A program made the translations under genes and the position numbers. This document shows, in pieces, positions 34,858-43,143 of a stretch of DNA of 64,000 bases. The stretch comes from Pontibacter sp. G13 (lineage in GTDB: Bacteria; Bacteroidota; Bacteroidia; J057), in assembly GCF_031851795.1 (NCBI RefSeq), contig NZ_CP134696.1, positions 5,704,001-5,768,000 of the forward strand. Direction: 5' to 3'. The notes beneath the pieces were generated by a model. That model was not told where the DNA came from and did not search any database. It saw only the letters and a list, made by a program, of their open reading frames with translations. Position 1 is the stretch's first letter. Every line of letters begins with the position of its first letter.

Positions 34858-35901
34858 TTATTCCTCCAATTGTTGGAAGGGATTACCAAATCTGGGATCA
34901 GAAATGAAGGCAGAGTCGGTCAGGGTATGAAGAAATGCGATGAGCTGGATCTGCTGCATGGAGTCCAACCGTTGGCCGGGGGCAAAATGGCCAAGTCGGG
35001 GGTCATTGGATGACTGATGATGACTTCCTGTGGCGTAGAACTGAACCACTTCCTCCAAAGTCCGGAATCGCCCATCGTGCATGTAGGGAGCCGTAAGCGC
35101 GACATTTCGGAGCGATGGAATCTTGAACCAACCATTCCGGCTAGAATCCCCCGAGCGTCCTCCCAGCCCCAGATCATGATTCACAGGGAGACCATTGTTG
35201 CCCATTCCGCCAGTGGTGCCTAGCGCATACGCGTCGGTCGGATGGCAGGCGAGGCAGCCACCTTGATGCTGCTCATTGGCGATGACAAATCCCGCTGCTT
35301 CATCTTGAGAAAGCGATTCCTCTCCTAGCCAGGCTCGGTCGTATTTTGACCGATAAGAAATCAAACTCCGTTCAAATTGTCCGATTGCCAAACTGATCAG
35401 GGTACTGTCGATTGATTCCGCTGGAAAGGCTGCCGCAAACATTTTGGGGTACCTCGAATGCCGATTGATTCTCCGGGTTGCCGCTTCCCAGCTTAGGTTC
35501 ATTTCTTCATGCGACCTGAGCGGGAAGAATATTTGAGATTCAATAGATCCCGCCCTGCCATCCCAAAATTGCGCGGTATTCCATGCAAGATTGAACAAGC
35601 CGGGGCTATTTCTGGTGCCGCTTCTGCCTGCTACTCCTTGGCTGAAAGTTGCTGGAGCATCCGAAAACGCTACCTCCTGCCGATGGCAACTGGCACAGCT
35701 GATGCTGGAATCCTGGCTCAGAATCGGGTCATAGAATAGAAAACGCCCCAGTTCCACCCCGGCCGCTGTCAATGGCCGAGGGGGAGCTGGAGCTTCTGGA
35801 AACTGTTCAGGATTGGAGAGAGAATAGGGTTTGGGAGGGGAAATGAGTAAAGATCCCCCCCATAATCCGAGCAGCAATCCGCCCAATCTGAGATACATCA
35901 T
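34858..35901 (-). CDS. di-haem cytochrome c peroxidase (MauG/CcpA family)
   Basis: A 347-residue periplasmic protein with two c-type haem sites: CASCH (69-73) and CLACH (216-220). The family segments ELGRFLFYDPILSQD before the first haem, QFWDGRAGSIESQ, GQFERSLISYRSKYDR and PSLRNVALTAPYMHDGRFRTLEEVVQFYATG are present. Such enzymes reduce H2O2 with electrons from cytochromes or oxidise protein substrates. The N-terminus is a weak signal anchor (MMYLRLGGLLLGLWGGSLLI). Its start overlaps the stop of the upstream T9SS-cargo gene by 4 bp, so the two are translationally coupled. Confidence 0.93.
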   Translation of the reverse strand: MMYLRLGGLLLGLWGGSLLISPPKPYSLSNPEQFPEAPAPPRPLTAAGVELGRFLFYDPILSQDSSISCASCHRQEVAFSDAPATFSQGVAGRSGTRNSPGLFNLAWNTAQFWDGRAGSIESQIFFPLRSHEEMNLSWEAATRRINRHSRYPKMFAAAFPAESIDSTLISLAIGQFERSLISYRSKYDRAWLGEESLSQDEAAGFVIANEQHQGGCLACHPTDAYALGTTGGMGNNGLPVNHDLGLGGRSGDSSRNGWFKIPSLRNVALTAPYMHDGRFRTLEEVVQFYATGSHHQSSNDPRLGHFAPGQRLDSMQQIQLIAFLHTLTDSAFISDPRFGNPFQQLEE

Positions 35902-36824
35902 GGCTGCTGAACCTGAATTCTGAAAAGTTTACTGGCGTGATGTGTTTTGACATTCAGGAGATAGGTGGAAGGCGGGAGGTCGCTGAAGTCCCAACTGGCT
36001 TGATCGCCATGAAAGGGGAGTCTACGGATCAGGGTACCCGCTAGGTCATACAGCGCGACCGATTGGATCTCAATCTCGGATTCTCCGGGAGCGATGTCCA
36101 AGCGGATCGGGCCTTGGGTGGGATTGGGGTAGACATTCAATCGCTCGTTGAGTGGCCCTTGATTGATGGTATGGAAAATGGTATTAGACAGCATAAAATT
36201 ATCCATCATCCACCCATCTCGGAATTCATCTACAGAATCGCTTATGAAGGTAAATCTCAGCAGGAGCGAATCAGAAAAGTTTAGGACATCGCTATCGAAA
36301 CACAACCAGATGTTTCGCCATGCGGTGTCTACCCCTGTGAACCCTTGGCTCGAATCGGGAAGTATACCGACGTTTTCAGCATTGAAACCATACAGGCTAT
36401 AGGTGTAGGGAGATTGAAAAGCATCGTACCAGACCGCTCCCGAATCAAAGCTGTACTCGATTTTTCCCCAATCGCCCAATGAATCCATGTCCAGTTTCTG
36501 CATCCATTGATACGCAATGATTCCATCATAGAAAAATTCCAAATCTGATCCAATGATAAAGCTAGCGGTATCCGAGGGCGGATAGGGAAGAAGCGTGTCC
36601 GTGAGGATTGCATTGGGAGGGCTGGCAGCAGAAGAAAATAGCGTTTTTTGGGGTGGGCCAATTTGCCAGAGCGAGTCGGTGGAATCTACTTGGACGGTCA
36701 GGTCAGAGGTGTAAGGATCGAGGTCGTCTTCAAAAAACTGTGTCCAGAGATACGGACTCATGATTTCGAACCCCGCAAGGAAAAGCGCTAGGCAGGGCAC
36801 AAGCCATACAAGGCGTTTGTACAT
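35898..36824 (-). CDS. T9SS type A sorting domain protein
   Basis: 308 residues with a signal peptide (MYKRLVWLVPCLALFLAGFE). The centre contains a DUF-like jelly-roll segment (LEFFYDGIIAYQWMQKL, IEYSFDSGAVWYDAF, WRNIWLCFDSDVLNF) as in MAM/laminin-G-like lectin domains. The C-terminal ~80 residues are a type A T9SS sorting domain: LNVYPNPTQGPIRLD, IEIQSVALYDLAGTLIRR and STYLLNVKTHHASKLFRIQVQ. It is therefore likely exported by the type IX system and anchored or released at the surface. It is the first gene of a pair with the di-haem peroxidase. Confidence 0.88.
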   Translation of the reverse strand: MYKRLVWLVPCLALFLAGFEIMSPYLWTQFFEDDLDPYTSDLTVQVDSTDSLWQIGPPQKTLFSSAASPPNAILTDTLLPYPPSDTASFIIGSDLEFFYDGIIAYQWMQKLDMDSLGDWGKIEYSFDSGAVWYDAFQSPYTYSLYGFNAENVGILPDSSQGFTGVDTAWRNIWLCFDSDVLNFSDSLLLRFTFISDSVDEFRDGWMMDNFMLSNTIFHTINQGPLNERLNVYPNPTQGPIRLDIAPGESEIEIQSVALYDLAGTLIRRLPFHGDQASWDFSDLPPSTYLLNVKTHHASKLFRIQVQQP

Positions 36825-36956
36825 GGTGGTGAGTTAGGAGGTAAACATTGATTCATGACTGACTGCTTGCCAAACGCGGAGAACTTGTCATTCGCTGCAC
36901 AGCTTTTCCTCAGCATTTTCCCTCCCCCCTCCTTCCCGAAATCTCCCCCTTCCCCT

Positions 36957-36964
36957 TATCTTTG
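36957..36964 (+). promoter_or_regulatory. -7 box of the BtuF/BtuC-like pair
   Basis: TATCTTTG ends 4 bases before the ATG at 36969, so transcription would start at or just after the start codon (a nearly leaderless mRNA). No good -33 element was seen and no cobalamin-riboswitch-like structure precedes it. Confidence 0.5.
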
Positions 36965-36968
36965 AGCC

Positions 36969-37907
36969 ATGAAACGGATTGCATGGATACTGCTCTGCCT
37001 CTTTTGGGTAGGCTGCGAATCTCAAGAGGCTCGCAAGAAAATAGAAAACGCTCCCAGTATCTCGGAGCAATATCAAGACGATACCGGCCGTAAAGTCAAG
37101 CTTGATACTGAAGCACAGCGAATTGTGTCATTGACGCCCAACATCACTGAAATGGTGTTTGCTGTGGGGGGAGGGGATAAACTGGTTGGAAGATCTCAGG
37201 CTTGCAACTATCCTGAAGCTGCCTTGGAACTACCGGAAATCCCAACCTATCCTCCTCCGCCCGATCTGGAGGCCATTGCCGCACTGAATCCGGATCTGCT
37301 GTTGGCGACTGATGAGATTTTTTCCCCTGAAGTGATCCAGCATTTGAAGCAGTTGGGCGTGCCCATGTATGTCCAGAAATACAAGGAATTTGGCGACATA
37401 TTCAGAGGAATGCGCGATCTGGGGGAAATCCTCGGCCATCCTGAGCAAGGGGCTCGGGTATCGGATTCGCTCGAATCCTTGTGCAATCGAATTACCGATA
37501 GTACAGCAAACAAGGTCCATTACGGAACCATGATCCTGATCAGTGCAGATCCATTGCTCGTGGCTGGAGGAGCTGGCTTCCTGAATGATATGATCCGCCG
37601 AGCCGGGGGAAACAACGTATTCGGCGCGATTAAGACGCCTTATCACGAGACGACTGTGGAGGAAATCCTGTCCCTCAAACCAGAAGTCCTGATTCTACCT
37701 GCATTCCGCGATCAAGTCTATGCGGAGTTGATTGCCACGTATCCGGCCCTGTACAATACCCCCGCTGATGTCAACAAGCGGGTACACGTCGTCAATCCCG
37801 ATCTATTTTACCGCCCAGGTCCCAGAACCGTGGAGGGATTGTTGGAACTCACGCAGATTCTTCATAGCGGGCTGACCATCAATTCCTTTGTAGATGCGCA
37901 GCCGTAG
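36969..37907 (+). CDS. ABC transporter substrate-binding lipoprotein, BtuF-like
   Basis: 312 residues with a lipobox VGC (Cys16). The PBP2-type III (BtuF/FecB/HmuT) fold is clear: RIVSLTPNITEMVFAVGGGDKLVGRS, PDLEAIAALNPDLLLATDE, PMYVQKYKEFGDIFRGMRDLGEILG, GAGFLNDMIRRAGGNNVFG and TVEEILSLKPEVLILPAF. Such proteins bind corrinoids, haem or ferric siderophores; TPNITE and the PTYPPPPD turn favour the BtuF type, but specificity is not settled by sequence alone. The stop overlaps the start of the permease gene by 14 bp. Confidence 0.88.
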   Translation: MKRIAWILLCLFWVGCESQEARKKIENAPSISEQYQDDTGRKVKLDTEAQRIVSLTPNITEMVFAVGGGDKLVGRSQACNYPEAALELPEIPTYPPPPDLEAIAALNPDLLLATDEIFSPEVIQHLKQLGVPMYVQKYKEFGDIFRGMRDLGEILGHPEQGARVSDSLESLCNRITDSTANKVHYGTMILISADPLLVAGGAGFLNDMIRRAGGNNVFGAIKTPYHETTVEEILSLKPEVLILPAFRDQVYAELIATYPALYNTPADVNKRVHVVNPDLFYRPGPRTVEGLLELTQILHSGLTINSFVDAQP

Positions 37908-38898
37908 ATATGGCATCGGGATCTGCTTGTTGCTGGTGGCGTTGATCGCTTCCGGCTGGTTGGGAATCAATACGGGTACCATGAATTTCTCTGCGGGGGA
38001 AATCTGGGATGCGCTCCTCGGGCGGGACTTTACGTATGCCAACATCATTCGGGATCTTCGGGTACCGCGGACCTTGCTGGCTATGATCACGGGAGCGGTC
38101 CTCTCATTGGGAGGATTCTACATGCAGGCGCTCATCAAGAATCCTTTGGCAGACCCCTACATCATGGGCGTGACCGCTGGTGCCGGATTTGGGGTGAATC
38201 TCCTGATCTTGGGATTGGTTCCACTGGTTTCGATCACGTGGTTTACGTACCCGTTGTTTGCCGGAATCGGGGGAATCGCCAGTCTGATGTTGGTGGCGGT
38301 TTTGGGATTTCGGAGTTTTTTCGAGGACAATGCCAAGTTATTGATTGCAGGGGTGGCGGTGTCCAGTATTTTCACGGCCCTTACGGGCGTATTGATCTAC
38401 AAATTTGCCGATAGTGACCAGATCCGTCAGATGGTCTTCTGGTCCTTCGGAAGTTTCAACAAGGCTTCTTGGGAATCGGTGTACGTTTCGGGCCTGATGC
38501 TGCTGGCAGGTTGGATCTATGGGATCACTCAAGCTCGGCGGCTGGATGTACTCGTGTTGGGCGACCTACAAGCCCAGACCTTGGGCATGCGTGTCCAGCG
38601 GGTGAAATTGGGCCTGCTCCTTATTACCTCCTTGACGGTAGGGGGAACCGTTGCGTTCACGGGACCGATTGGATTTGTAGGAATGATGATCCCGCATTTC
38701 AGTCGATCGCTATTTGGTCCCTTGCATGTACCCAATCTGATTTTGGGCGCACTACTGGGGGCTGTGTATCTGAATGGATGCGATCTGATCAGCCGCTGGA
38801 TCTTACCTCCGGCAGGGCTCCCTATCGGTGTTGTAACGGCAATTTTGGGCGTTCCCTTCTTCCTTTACCTGCTTTTTTCAAAAAAATCTCACCTGTGA
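37894..38898 (+). CDS. FecCD-family ABC permease, BtuC-like
   Basis: 334 residues with 9-10 membrane helices. Family marks: LRVPRTLLAMITGAVLSLGGFYMQALIKNPLADPYIMGVTAGAGFG, the ATPase-contact region QARRLDVLVLGDLQAQTLGMRVQRVKLG, and GPIGFVGMMIPHFSR near the C-terminus. It forms the channel for the binding protein encoded just upstream, with 14 bp overlap. No ATP-binding subunit (BtuD/HmuV type) follows; the next gene is an unrelated small DUF3467 protein, so the ATPase must be encoded elsewhere. Confidence 0.93.
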   Translation: MRSRRYGIGICLLLVALIASGWLGINTGTMNFSAGEIWDALLGRDFTYANIIRDLRVPRTLLAMITGAVLSLGGFYMQALIKNPLADPYIMGVTAGAGFGVNLLILGLVPLVSITWFTYPLFAGIGGIASLMLVAVLGFRSFFEDNAKLLIAGVAVSSIFTALTGVLIYKFADSDQIRQMVFWSFGSFNKASWESVYVSGLMLLAGWIYGITQARRLDVLVLGDLQAQTLGMRVQRVKLGLLLITSLTVGGTVAFTGPIGFVGMMIPHFSRSLFGPLHVPNLILGALLGAVYLNGCDLISRWILPPAGLPIGVVTAILGVPFFLYLLFSKKSHL

Positions 38899-38952
38899 AT
38901 CCCTGATACTCCGGCCCGATGCCTTGAGAATTGGGTTTGCAAACGAATTGCA

Positions 38953-38985
38953 TTTGCGGGGGCAAGGTTTGCATTGTTAACTTTG
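38953..38985 (+). promoter_or_regulatory. promoter of the DUF3467 gene
   Basis: TTTG (38953-38956), 21 bases, TAACTTTG (38978-38985) match the Bacteroidota promoter layout. The ATG follows at 39006. Confidence 0.65.
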
Positions 38986-39005
38986 GCCTTAAGCCAATCA
39001 GAGCT

Positions 39006-39329
39006 ATGGATGACAAGCAGAAGCAACAAAAGCCCAATCAGCTGAACATCGAACTACCCAAGGAGGTGGCCAAAGGGGTCTATACCAACTTGGCGATCAT
39101 TTCGCACAGCCATTCGGAATTTGTGATGGATTTCGTACAGATTCTCCCCGGAGCTCCCAAGGCTGAGGTTCGGTCGAGAGTGATCATGAACCCTGAGAAT
39201 GCCAAACGCCTCCTGTTGGCGTTGAAGGAGAACGTCGACAAGTACGAGCAAGCCAATGGTCCTATCCCGATCAAGGGCGGCGACCGTCCAGTACCTCCCA
39301 CATTTGGTGGACCTACTGGCATCGCCTAG
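39006..39329 (+). CDS. DUF3467 family protein
   Basis: 107 residues; the ATG at 39006 follows a good promoter. The body LNIELPKEVAKGVYTNLAIISHSHSEFVMDFVQILPGAPKAEVRSRVIMNPENAKRLLLALKENV corresponds to DUF3467, a small cytoplasmic domain widespread in Bacteroidota, often single-copy and of unknown function. The C-terminal ~25 residues are Pro/Gly rich. It has its own promoter and a strong terminator, so it is a monocistronic unit. Confidence 0.85.
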   Translation: MDDKQKQQKPNQLNIELPKEVAKGVYTNLAIISHSHSEFVMDFVQILPGAPKAEVRSRVIMNPENAKRLLLALKENVDKYEQANGPIPIKGGDRPVPPTFGGPTGIA

Positions 39330-39346
39330 CGGGCTTTCATTTACCT

Positions 39347-39397
39347 AAAGACCAGCAGCCATTCCAAGTGGGATGCCTGCTGGTCTTTTGTTTTTTT
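39347..39397 (+). terminator. intrinsic terminator
   Basis: AAAGACCAGCAG (39347-39358) and CTGCTGGTCTTT (39377-39388) form a perfect 12-bp stem, followed by TTGTTTTTTT. It ends the DUF3467 gene and separates it from the convergent parE. Confidence 0.88.
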
Positions 39398-39410
39398 GGG
39401 GGCTTGCCGT

Positions 39411-39716
39411 CTAATCGTTGAGGCGATTCGGGATATCCATCATTTGGTGAAGGATCCGAATTACTTCCAGCACTCCATCATTACCCAGTCGATAAAAAAT
39501 CAGGTGGGATTTGACTTTGGAGGAGCGATAACCTGCTCGTATGTCATCTATTTCTTTACCACTTTCAGGATGGTTGGATAGAAATTCTATTTTCTGGATA
39601 ATTAGCTGATAGTACTTATCAGCTTGATCCTCAGACCATTTTGCCAAGGAGTAATTCCATATGCTTCTGAGATCGCTCAATGCCTTACGGCTGATTCGAT
39701 AATGAGCGTTACTCAT
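39411..39716 (-). CDS. parE: ParE/RelE-superfamily toxin
   Basis: A 101-residue type II toxin. The ParE pattern is visible: YRISRKALSDLRSIWNYSLAKWSEDQADKYYQLIIQKIEFLSNHPESGKEIDDIRAGYRSSKVKSHLIFYR and a final hxVIRILHQxMD. ParE proteins poison DNA gyrase; RelE-like relatives cut mRNA, but the catalytic set of RelE is not obvious, so ParE is preferred. The start overlaps the stop of the antitoxin gene by 8 bp, the usual order of antitoxin first. Confidence 0.88.
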   Translation of the reverse strand: MSNAHYRISRKALSDLRSIWNYSLAKWSEDQADKYYQLIIQKIEFLSNHPESGKEIDDIRAGYRSSKVKSHLIFYRLGNDGVLEVIRILHQMMDIPNRLND

Positions 39717-39954
39717 CTGAATTTCTTTTTAAACCGTCCAGAAATTCACTTGGCGAAAAGGACTCAGCAAATCCACTCTGTTCACCCTCCTCCAAGGCTC
39801 CTCGCAATTCTTTCGTTTTGAGTTCTTCTCGCTCAAGTAATCGAAGAGCGGCCCTGATCACCTCGCTGACCGAACTATATCTCCCAGAAGCGACCTCCCT
39901 GTTGATGAATTCCTCAAAATGGGTTCCAAGTGAAATCGACGTATTTTTTGCCAT
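39709..39954 (-). CDS. parD: ParD-type antitoxin
   Basis: 81 residues from the ATG at 39954 (MAKNTSISLGTHFEEFINREVASGRYSSVSEVIRAALRLLEREE); an in-frame frame continues 34 codons upstream, but the ATG sits where the ribbon-helix-helix begins. The N-terminal RHH binds DNA and the C-terminal charged helix neutralises the toxin. It is the first gene of the pair and likely autoregulates it. The sequence TTGGTA/TACCAA-like region just upstream could be the operator, but no strict palindrome is claimed. Confidence 0.85.
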   Translation of the reverse strand: MAKNTSISLGTHFEEFINREVASGRYSSVSEVIRAALRLLEREELKTKELRGALEEGEQSGFAESFSPSEFLDGLKRNSDE

Positions 39955-40087
39955 GATCTCTTGCTTTTCCTCAATATACCAAAAATTGGTAATGGGTGCG
40001 TTCCAGCGTATTTTGGGTATTGCCTGATTTTCAGAGGCCTCCACGCCTCTGTGCATGCGTGGATTTTCTCCAGATTAAAGACTTGTC

Positions 40088-40687
40088 CTACAACTTCTTG
40101 AGTACCTTCTTAGGGAGCATCTTTTCCAGCAAGGGCTTAAACCCTTCCTTTTTCTCCAAGAATTTCCATCCGTTATAGGCGGGATCGTTGATGGCGTACA
40201 TTTCGTTTTGGACAGAAATGATCATTCGGTGATTGGGACGGTCAAATTGGACATGTTCCTCCCCATATCTGGCGGAGAACATCTTATAGGCAAATTCTTC
40301 TGTGGAGGCATAATCCTCCGCTGATTCATCCGCCGATTGCGAAATTGTCATGTTCATATCAAATGAATACTGGACCCGTGCATATTGAACGCCGTCATAG
40401 GATTTGATTTTGGAGATATCCTGAATGGACATATTCTCCAAGGAAATGCTCACAGAGGAATCCGCATACATATTGTCCAATGCCGCGATCATCGCTTCCT
40501 TGGGAAATAGATCAAAAAATCGAGGATAGATATATTCAATCGCGCCTTTGTGATCCCTTTGCTCAAACTTCTGGAGGTAGGCTGAAAAGGTGGCCTCGAT
40601 GGATTCCTTACCTTCTTGGGCAAAAATGGTGGTGCTCAATACGCTCAGGACTAGGAGCGTGAAGAATGATTTTGTGAGGATGTTCAT
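40088..40687 (-). CDS. secreted protein, possibly NTF2-like
   Basis: 199 residues with a signal peptide (MNILTKSFFTLLVLSVLSTTIFAQ). The body starts ESIEATFSAYLQKFEQRDHKGAIEYIYPRFFDLFPKEAM, which resembles the opening helices of an NTF2/SnoaL-like fold, then alternating strands (VQYARVQYSFDMNMTI, HRMIISVQNEMYAIND). No catalytic set was seen. A TAGGTTTG box lies at the complement of 40713-40720, 26 bases upstream. The function is unknown. Confidence 0.7.
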   Translation of the reverse strand: MNILTKSFFTLLVLSVLSTTIFAQEGKESIEATFSAYLQKFEQRDHKGAIEYIYPRFFDLFPKEAMIAALDNMYADSSVSISLENMSIQDISKIKSYDGVQYARVQYSFDMNMTISQSADESAEDYASTEEFAYKMFSARYGEEHVQFDRPNHRMIISVQNEMYAINDPAYNGWKFLEKKEGFKPLLEKMLPKKVLKKL

Positions 40688-40775
40688 GCTAGCTTGGGAT
40701 TTTTTTGAATGACAAACCTAGTGATTTTATTCAAAAATAAAGAATATACTTTTTTTGAAATATCATAAGACTAAG

Positions 40776-41423
40776 CTACCTGTCATGCAATATGTCATAA
40801 TCAATGTCTAGGCGATCCTCGTCCTGTATTTTGATGTGGAGGGAGTAGGAGAATTTGCCCTTCTTCCCTTTGGCGGTGGAGTCGATTTTGTGCAACACCC
40901 CGAGCGCTTTCAATTGCTCGCTCGCTTCGAATACTTTCCATCGATGCCGCGTATTTGCAATCCGCACGTTGAGGACAAAATCCTTTCGCACTTCACTGTC
41001 TAGATACGCCTGATATGTACATTGGAACCTCTGAATGTCCTCGCTGGAGCGCCAGTTCATGTAGTACTCCAGCAAATTGGGATTATCCGCGCAAAATTGA
41101 AGCAAACAGTTCTGAGTTCCGGTCAAATACGCATAGGGTATCGGCTCGATGGCATCGGCCAGAATCATGGCGATTTCCCCTAGTGTCAATCTGCGCCCCT
41201 GACAGTCGGAATACGTTTTCACCTGCGTGGTATCGGCAAAGCGCGCTGCCAGAATCGGGAGTATCGAATCACCGTAAGCCATGATCTGTCCAGCAATTTC
41301 GTCTCGCGTCAGATCTTTGGAGTTGGCGGTTTCCCCTACTGCCAGCAGGAGAAAATCGATTTTGGTCTGCGCATGAGCAGATAGACAACTTAGAAGAAGG
41401 GGAAGGATCAAAAGACTTTTCAT
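40776..41423 (-). CDS. secreted protein of unknown function
   Basis: 215 residues with a signal peptide (MKSLLILPLLLSCLSAHAQ). It has two Cys pairs (TYSDCQGRRLTLGEI and TGTQNCLLQFCADNP) that could form disulfides after export. The rest is mixed helix and strand and ends in a charged, beta-like tail (SLHIKIQDEDRLDIDYDIL). I do not recognise a family. It lies 57 bp downstream of the second di-haem peroxidase gene on the same strand and may be cotranscribed with it. Confidence 0.65.
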   Translation of the reverse strand: MKSLLILPLLLSCLSAHAQTKIDFLLLAVGETANSKDLTRDEIAGQIMAYGDSILPILAARFADTTQVKTYSDCQGRRLTLGEIAMILADAIEPIPYAYLTGTQNCLLQFCADNPNLLEYYMNWRSSEDIQRFQCTYQAYLDSEVRKDFVLNVRIANTRHRWKVFEASEQLKALGVLHKIDSTAKGKKGKFSYSLHIKIQDEDRLDIDYDILHDR

Positions 41424-41479
41424 GTGATGAGATTATGGGTTATTCCATGCTTCCCATAAGCCTATTCAATCCCCCAGCA

Positions 41480-42652
41480 CTACTCAATATTCCCTCCGAC
41501 ATTCAACCCACTCGGCACAGATTCGGGAATCGACCGATCAAAAGTCGTGTCGTTGAGCGCGTTGAAGAAGGAGACGATCGGGCCGATGTCCTGCATCGTG
41601 ATCGTGAGTTTCTTGATGAGCGGATCGAGTTGCTCCTTGGGTACATGCTTATTTCTAGATTGTCCCCCGGCCAATTCTTCATAAAATTCTAGCACGCCCT
41701 TGAGCGAATAAAACTTGCCATTGTGCATGTACGGAGAAGTGAATCGCAGATTTCGGAGGGAGGGCGTGCGGAACCCAAAGGTCCCCTGTGTACCGCTATC
41801 TGGCGCGGCGAGCTTGTTGTTTTCCTGCATCCCCAACACATGCGGTTTGAAGTCCGAGAGCATGCTCCCGTTGTGGCAATTGGCGCATCCTACGTTCTTG
41901 AAACGGCGAAATCCGTCTTTCTCCGAAAAGGAAAGCGCATCTTCATCCCCCCGCAGGTATCGGTCAAAACGGGTATTGGGCGTCACCAAGGAGCGCTCAA
42001 AAGCAGCTAGCGCTTTCCCAAGATTGGCAATGCTGATCGCATCTTCCTCCAGAAACGCTTGATCGAATAGTGCCTGATAAGTGGGGATTTCCTTGAGTCG
42101 TCGGACGACTTCATCGAGGATTTCGTCTTGTTCGTACGCTCTCCCGCGCATTTCCTCCAACGCCTTGATCGGTTCCAGCGCCTGGGATTCCAGGCTGTTT
42201 ACCCGCGAGTCCCAGAACATCGGTGCCTGATCCGGCTGGTATTCGTTCTTGGGGTTGATGCCATTGAAGGCGGTATTCAGGATGGTATGGGCGTTTCGCT
42301 TGACAAATGGGATGTCATTGGGCGTATTGAATTTCCGCTTGCTGCTCAATCCAGTTCCATTCACGCCGATGGACAGGTCCCGAAATTCCGCATAGCCATG
42401 ATTGGGATGATGGCAGGTGGCACAGGCGACATCCTTATTGCCGGAGAGGATCGGGTCGTAAAACAACAGCTTGCCGAGTGCGACCTTTTCAGGGGTGGTA
42501 GGATTATCCGCCGGCGAAATGACTTCCAAGGGCAACGCCTGAATACTGGTATCCAGGACCTCCGATTCGAGTTGATCCGGAGCGGTGGTGGAACATCTTG
42601 CGATCAGGAGGGCACATAAGCCTATCAGAATGAATACCAGATTACGGGACAT
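41480..42652 (-). CDS. di-haem cytochrome c peroxidase lipoprotein (MauG family)
   Basis: 390 residues with lipobox ARC (Cys20). Haem sites are CATCH (77-81) and CANCH (256-260). Family segments: KVALGKLLFYDPILSGNKDVACATCHHP, APMFWDSRVNSLESQALEPI, LGKALAAFERSLVTPNTRFDRYL and TPSLRNLRFTSPYMHNGKFYSLKGVLEFYEE. It is a second, more distant relative of the enzyme at 34.9-35.9 kb, with a longer insert after the first haem. Likely role: peroxide reduction or oxidation of a partner in the periplasm. A TATCTTTG box (complement of 42686-42693) lies 34-41 bases upstream. Confidence 0.93.
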   Translation of the reverse strand: MSRNLVFILIGLCALLIARCSTTAPDQLESEVLDTSIQALPLEVISPADNPTTPEKVALGKLLFYDPILSGNKDVACATCHHPNHGYAEFRDLSIGVNGTGLSSKRKFNTPNDIPFVKRNAHTILNTAFNGINPKNEYQPDQAPMFWDSRVNSLESQALEPIKALEEMRGRAYEQDEILDEVVRRLKEIPTYQALFDQAFLEEDAISIANLGKALAAFERSLVTPNTRFDRYLRGDEDALSFSEKDGFRRFKNVGCANCHNGSMLSDFKPHVLGMQENNKLAAPDSGTQGTFGFRTPSLRNLRFTSPYMHNGKFYSLKGVLEFYEELAGGQSRNKHVPKEQLDPLIKKLTITMQDIGPIVSFFNALNDTTFDRSIPESVPSGLNVGGNIE

Positions 42653-42685
42653 GGGCTAGGTCGTCAGCTGTTTTGTTGGGTGGCA

Positions 42686-42693
42686 CAAAGATA
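42686..42693 (-). promoter_or_regulatory. -7 box of the di-haem peroxidase gene
   Basis: TATCTTTG on the minus strand, 34-41 bases upstream of the start at 42652, fits TAnnTTTG. The -33 element is not clear. Confidence 0.5.
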
Positions 42694-42791
42694 AGCAAGT
42701 TCCGTGCATGGGAAATACCCGTCCATGAGGTGTCCTCCTTGCATGATTGCCATGCCCAGACATTTTTTCTGGCATTCAAGAAATGGAAGTA

Positions 42792-43014
42792 TTTGGGCGA
42801 TCCCGGCGTGCTTGGAAGATATTCCGCCCTCGGGTTGGGAGCCGCCGGGCTGGGCTGTTCCAGGGGTCCGCTGGCGCTCCCGTCCTCGGGAGATAACCAC
42901 TTGACAGAAGGATTGAGTCAGAACCAAACTTTCCTGTCCAGAAATAGCCAGCGGCCTCGGACCTCGCTGACGCTCGCCCTTCCCATCCCGATCGCCGCCG
43001 CAGGCCATCCGCAC
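42792..43014 (-). repeat. family A element, copy A7 (start of left direct repeat)
   Basis: Standard ends TTTGGGCGATCCCGGCGTGC and GCCGCAGGCCATCCGCAC. The centre differs from other copies: it has an AT-richer insert with CTTGACAGAAGGATTGAGTC and lacks the GATATC palindrome. About 155 consecutive bases are identical to A8 in the same orientation. Confidence 0.9.
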
Positions 43015-43032
43015 ATTTCAAGAAGGAACGAG

Positions 43033-43143
43033 GCTGAGCCGGATTTCGGCAAGTGGATGGGCCCACCACCTCTTTTGCTGAGCCGGATTTCAGGAAGTGC
43101 CCGGCCCGTGGGTAATCCGGCTCCCGCTGGTAATCCGGCTCCT
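43033..43143 (+). repeat. 44-bp repeat family B (B2)
   Basis: Units start at 43033 and 43077, then the terminal unit with GTGGGTAATCCGGCTCC and an extra GGTAATCCGGCTCC. Confidence 0.85.

Noticed and set aside
36825-36968. Cobalamin riboswitch before the BtuF-like gene
   Set aside because: The 144-bp gap is too short and no B12-box-like sequence or suitable hairpins are present; a near-leaderless promoter fits better.
41435-41692. Plus-strand frame at the end of the di-haem peroxidase gene
   Set aside because: It is the shadow of the conserved C-terminal part of the peroxidase on the other strand.
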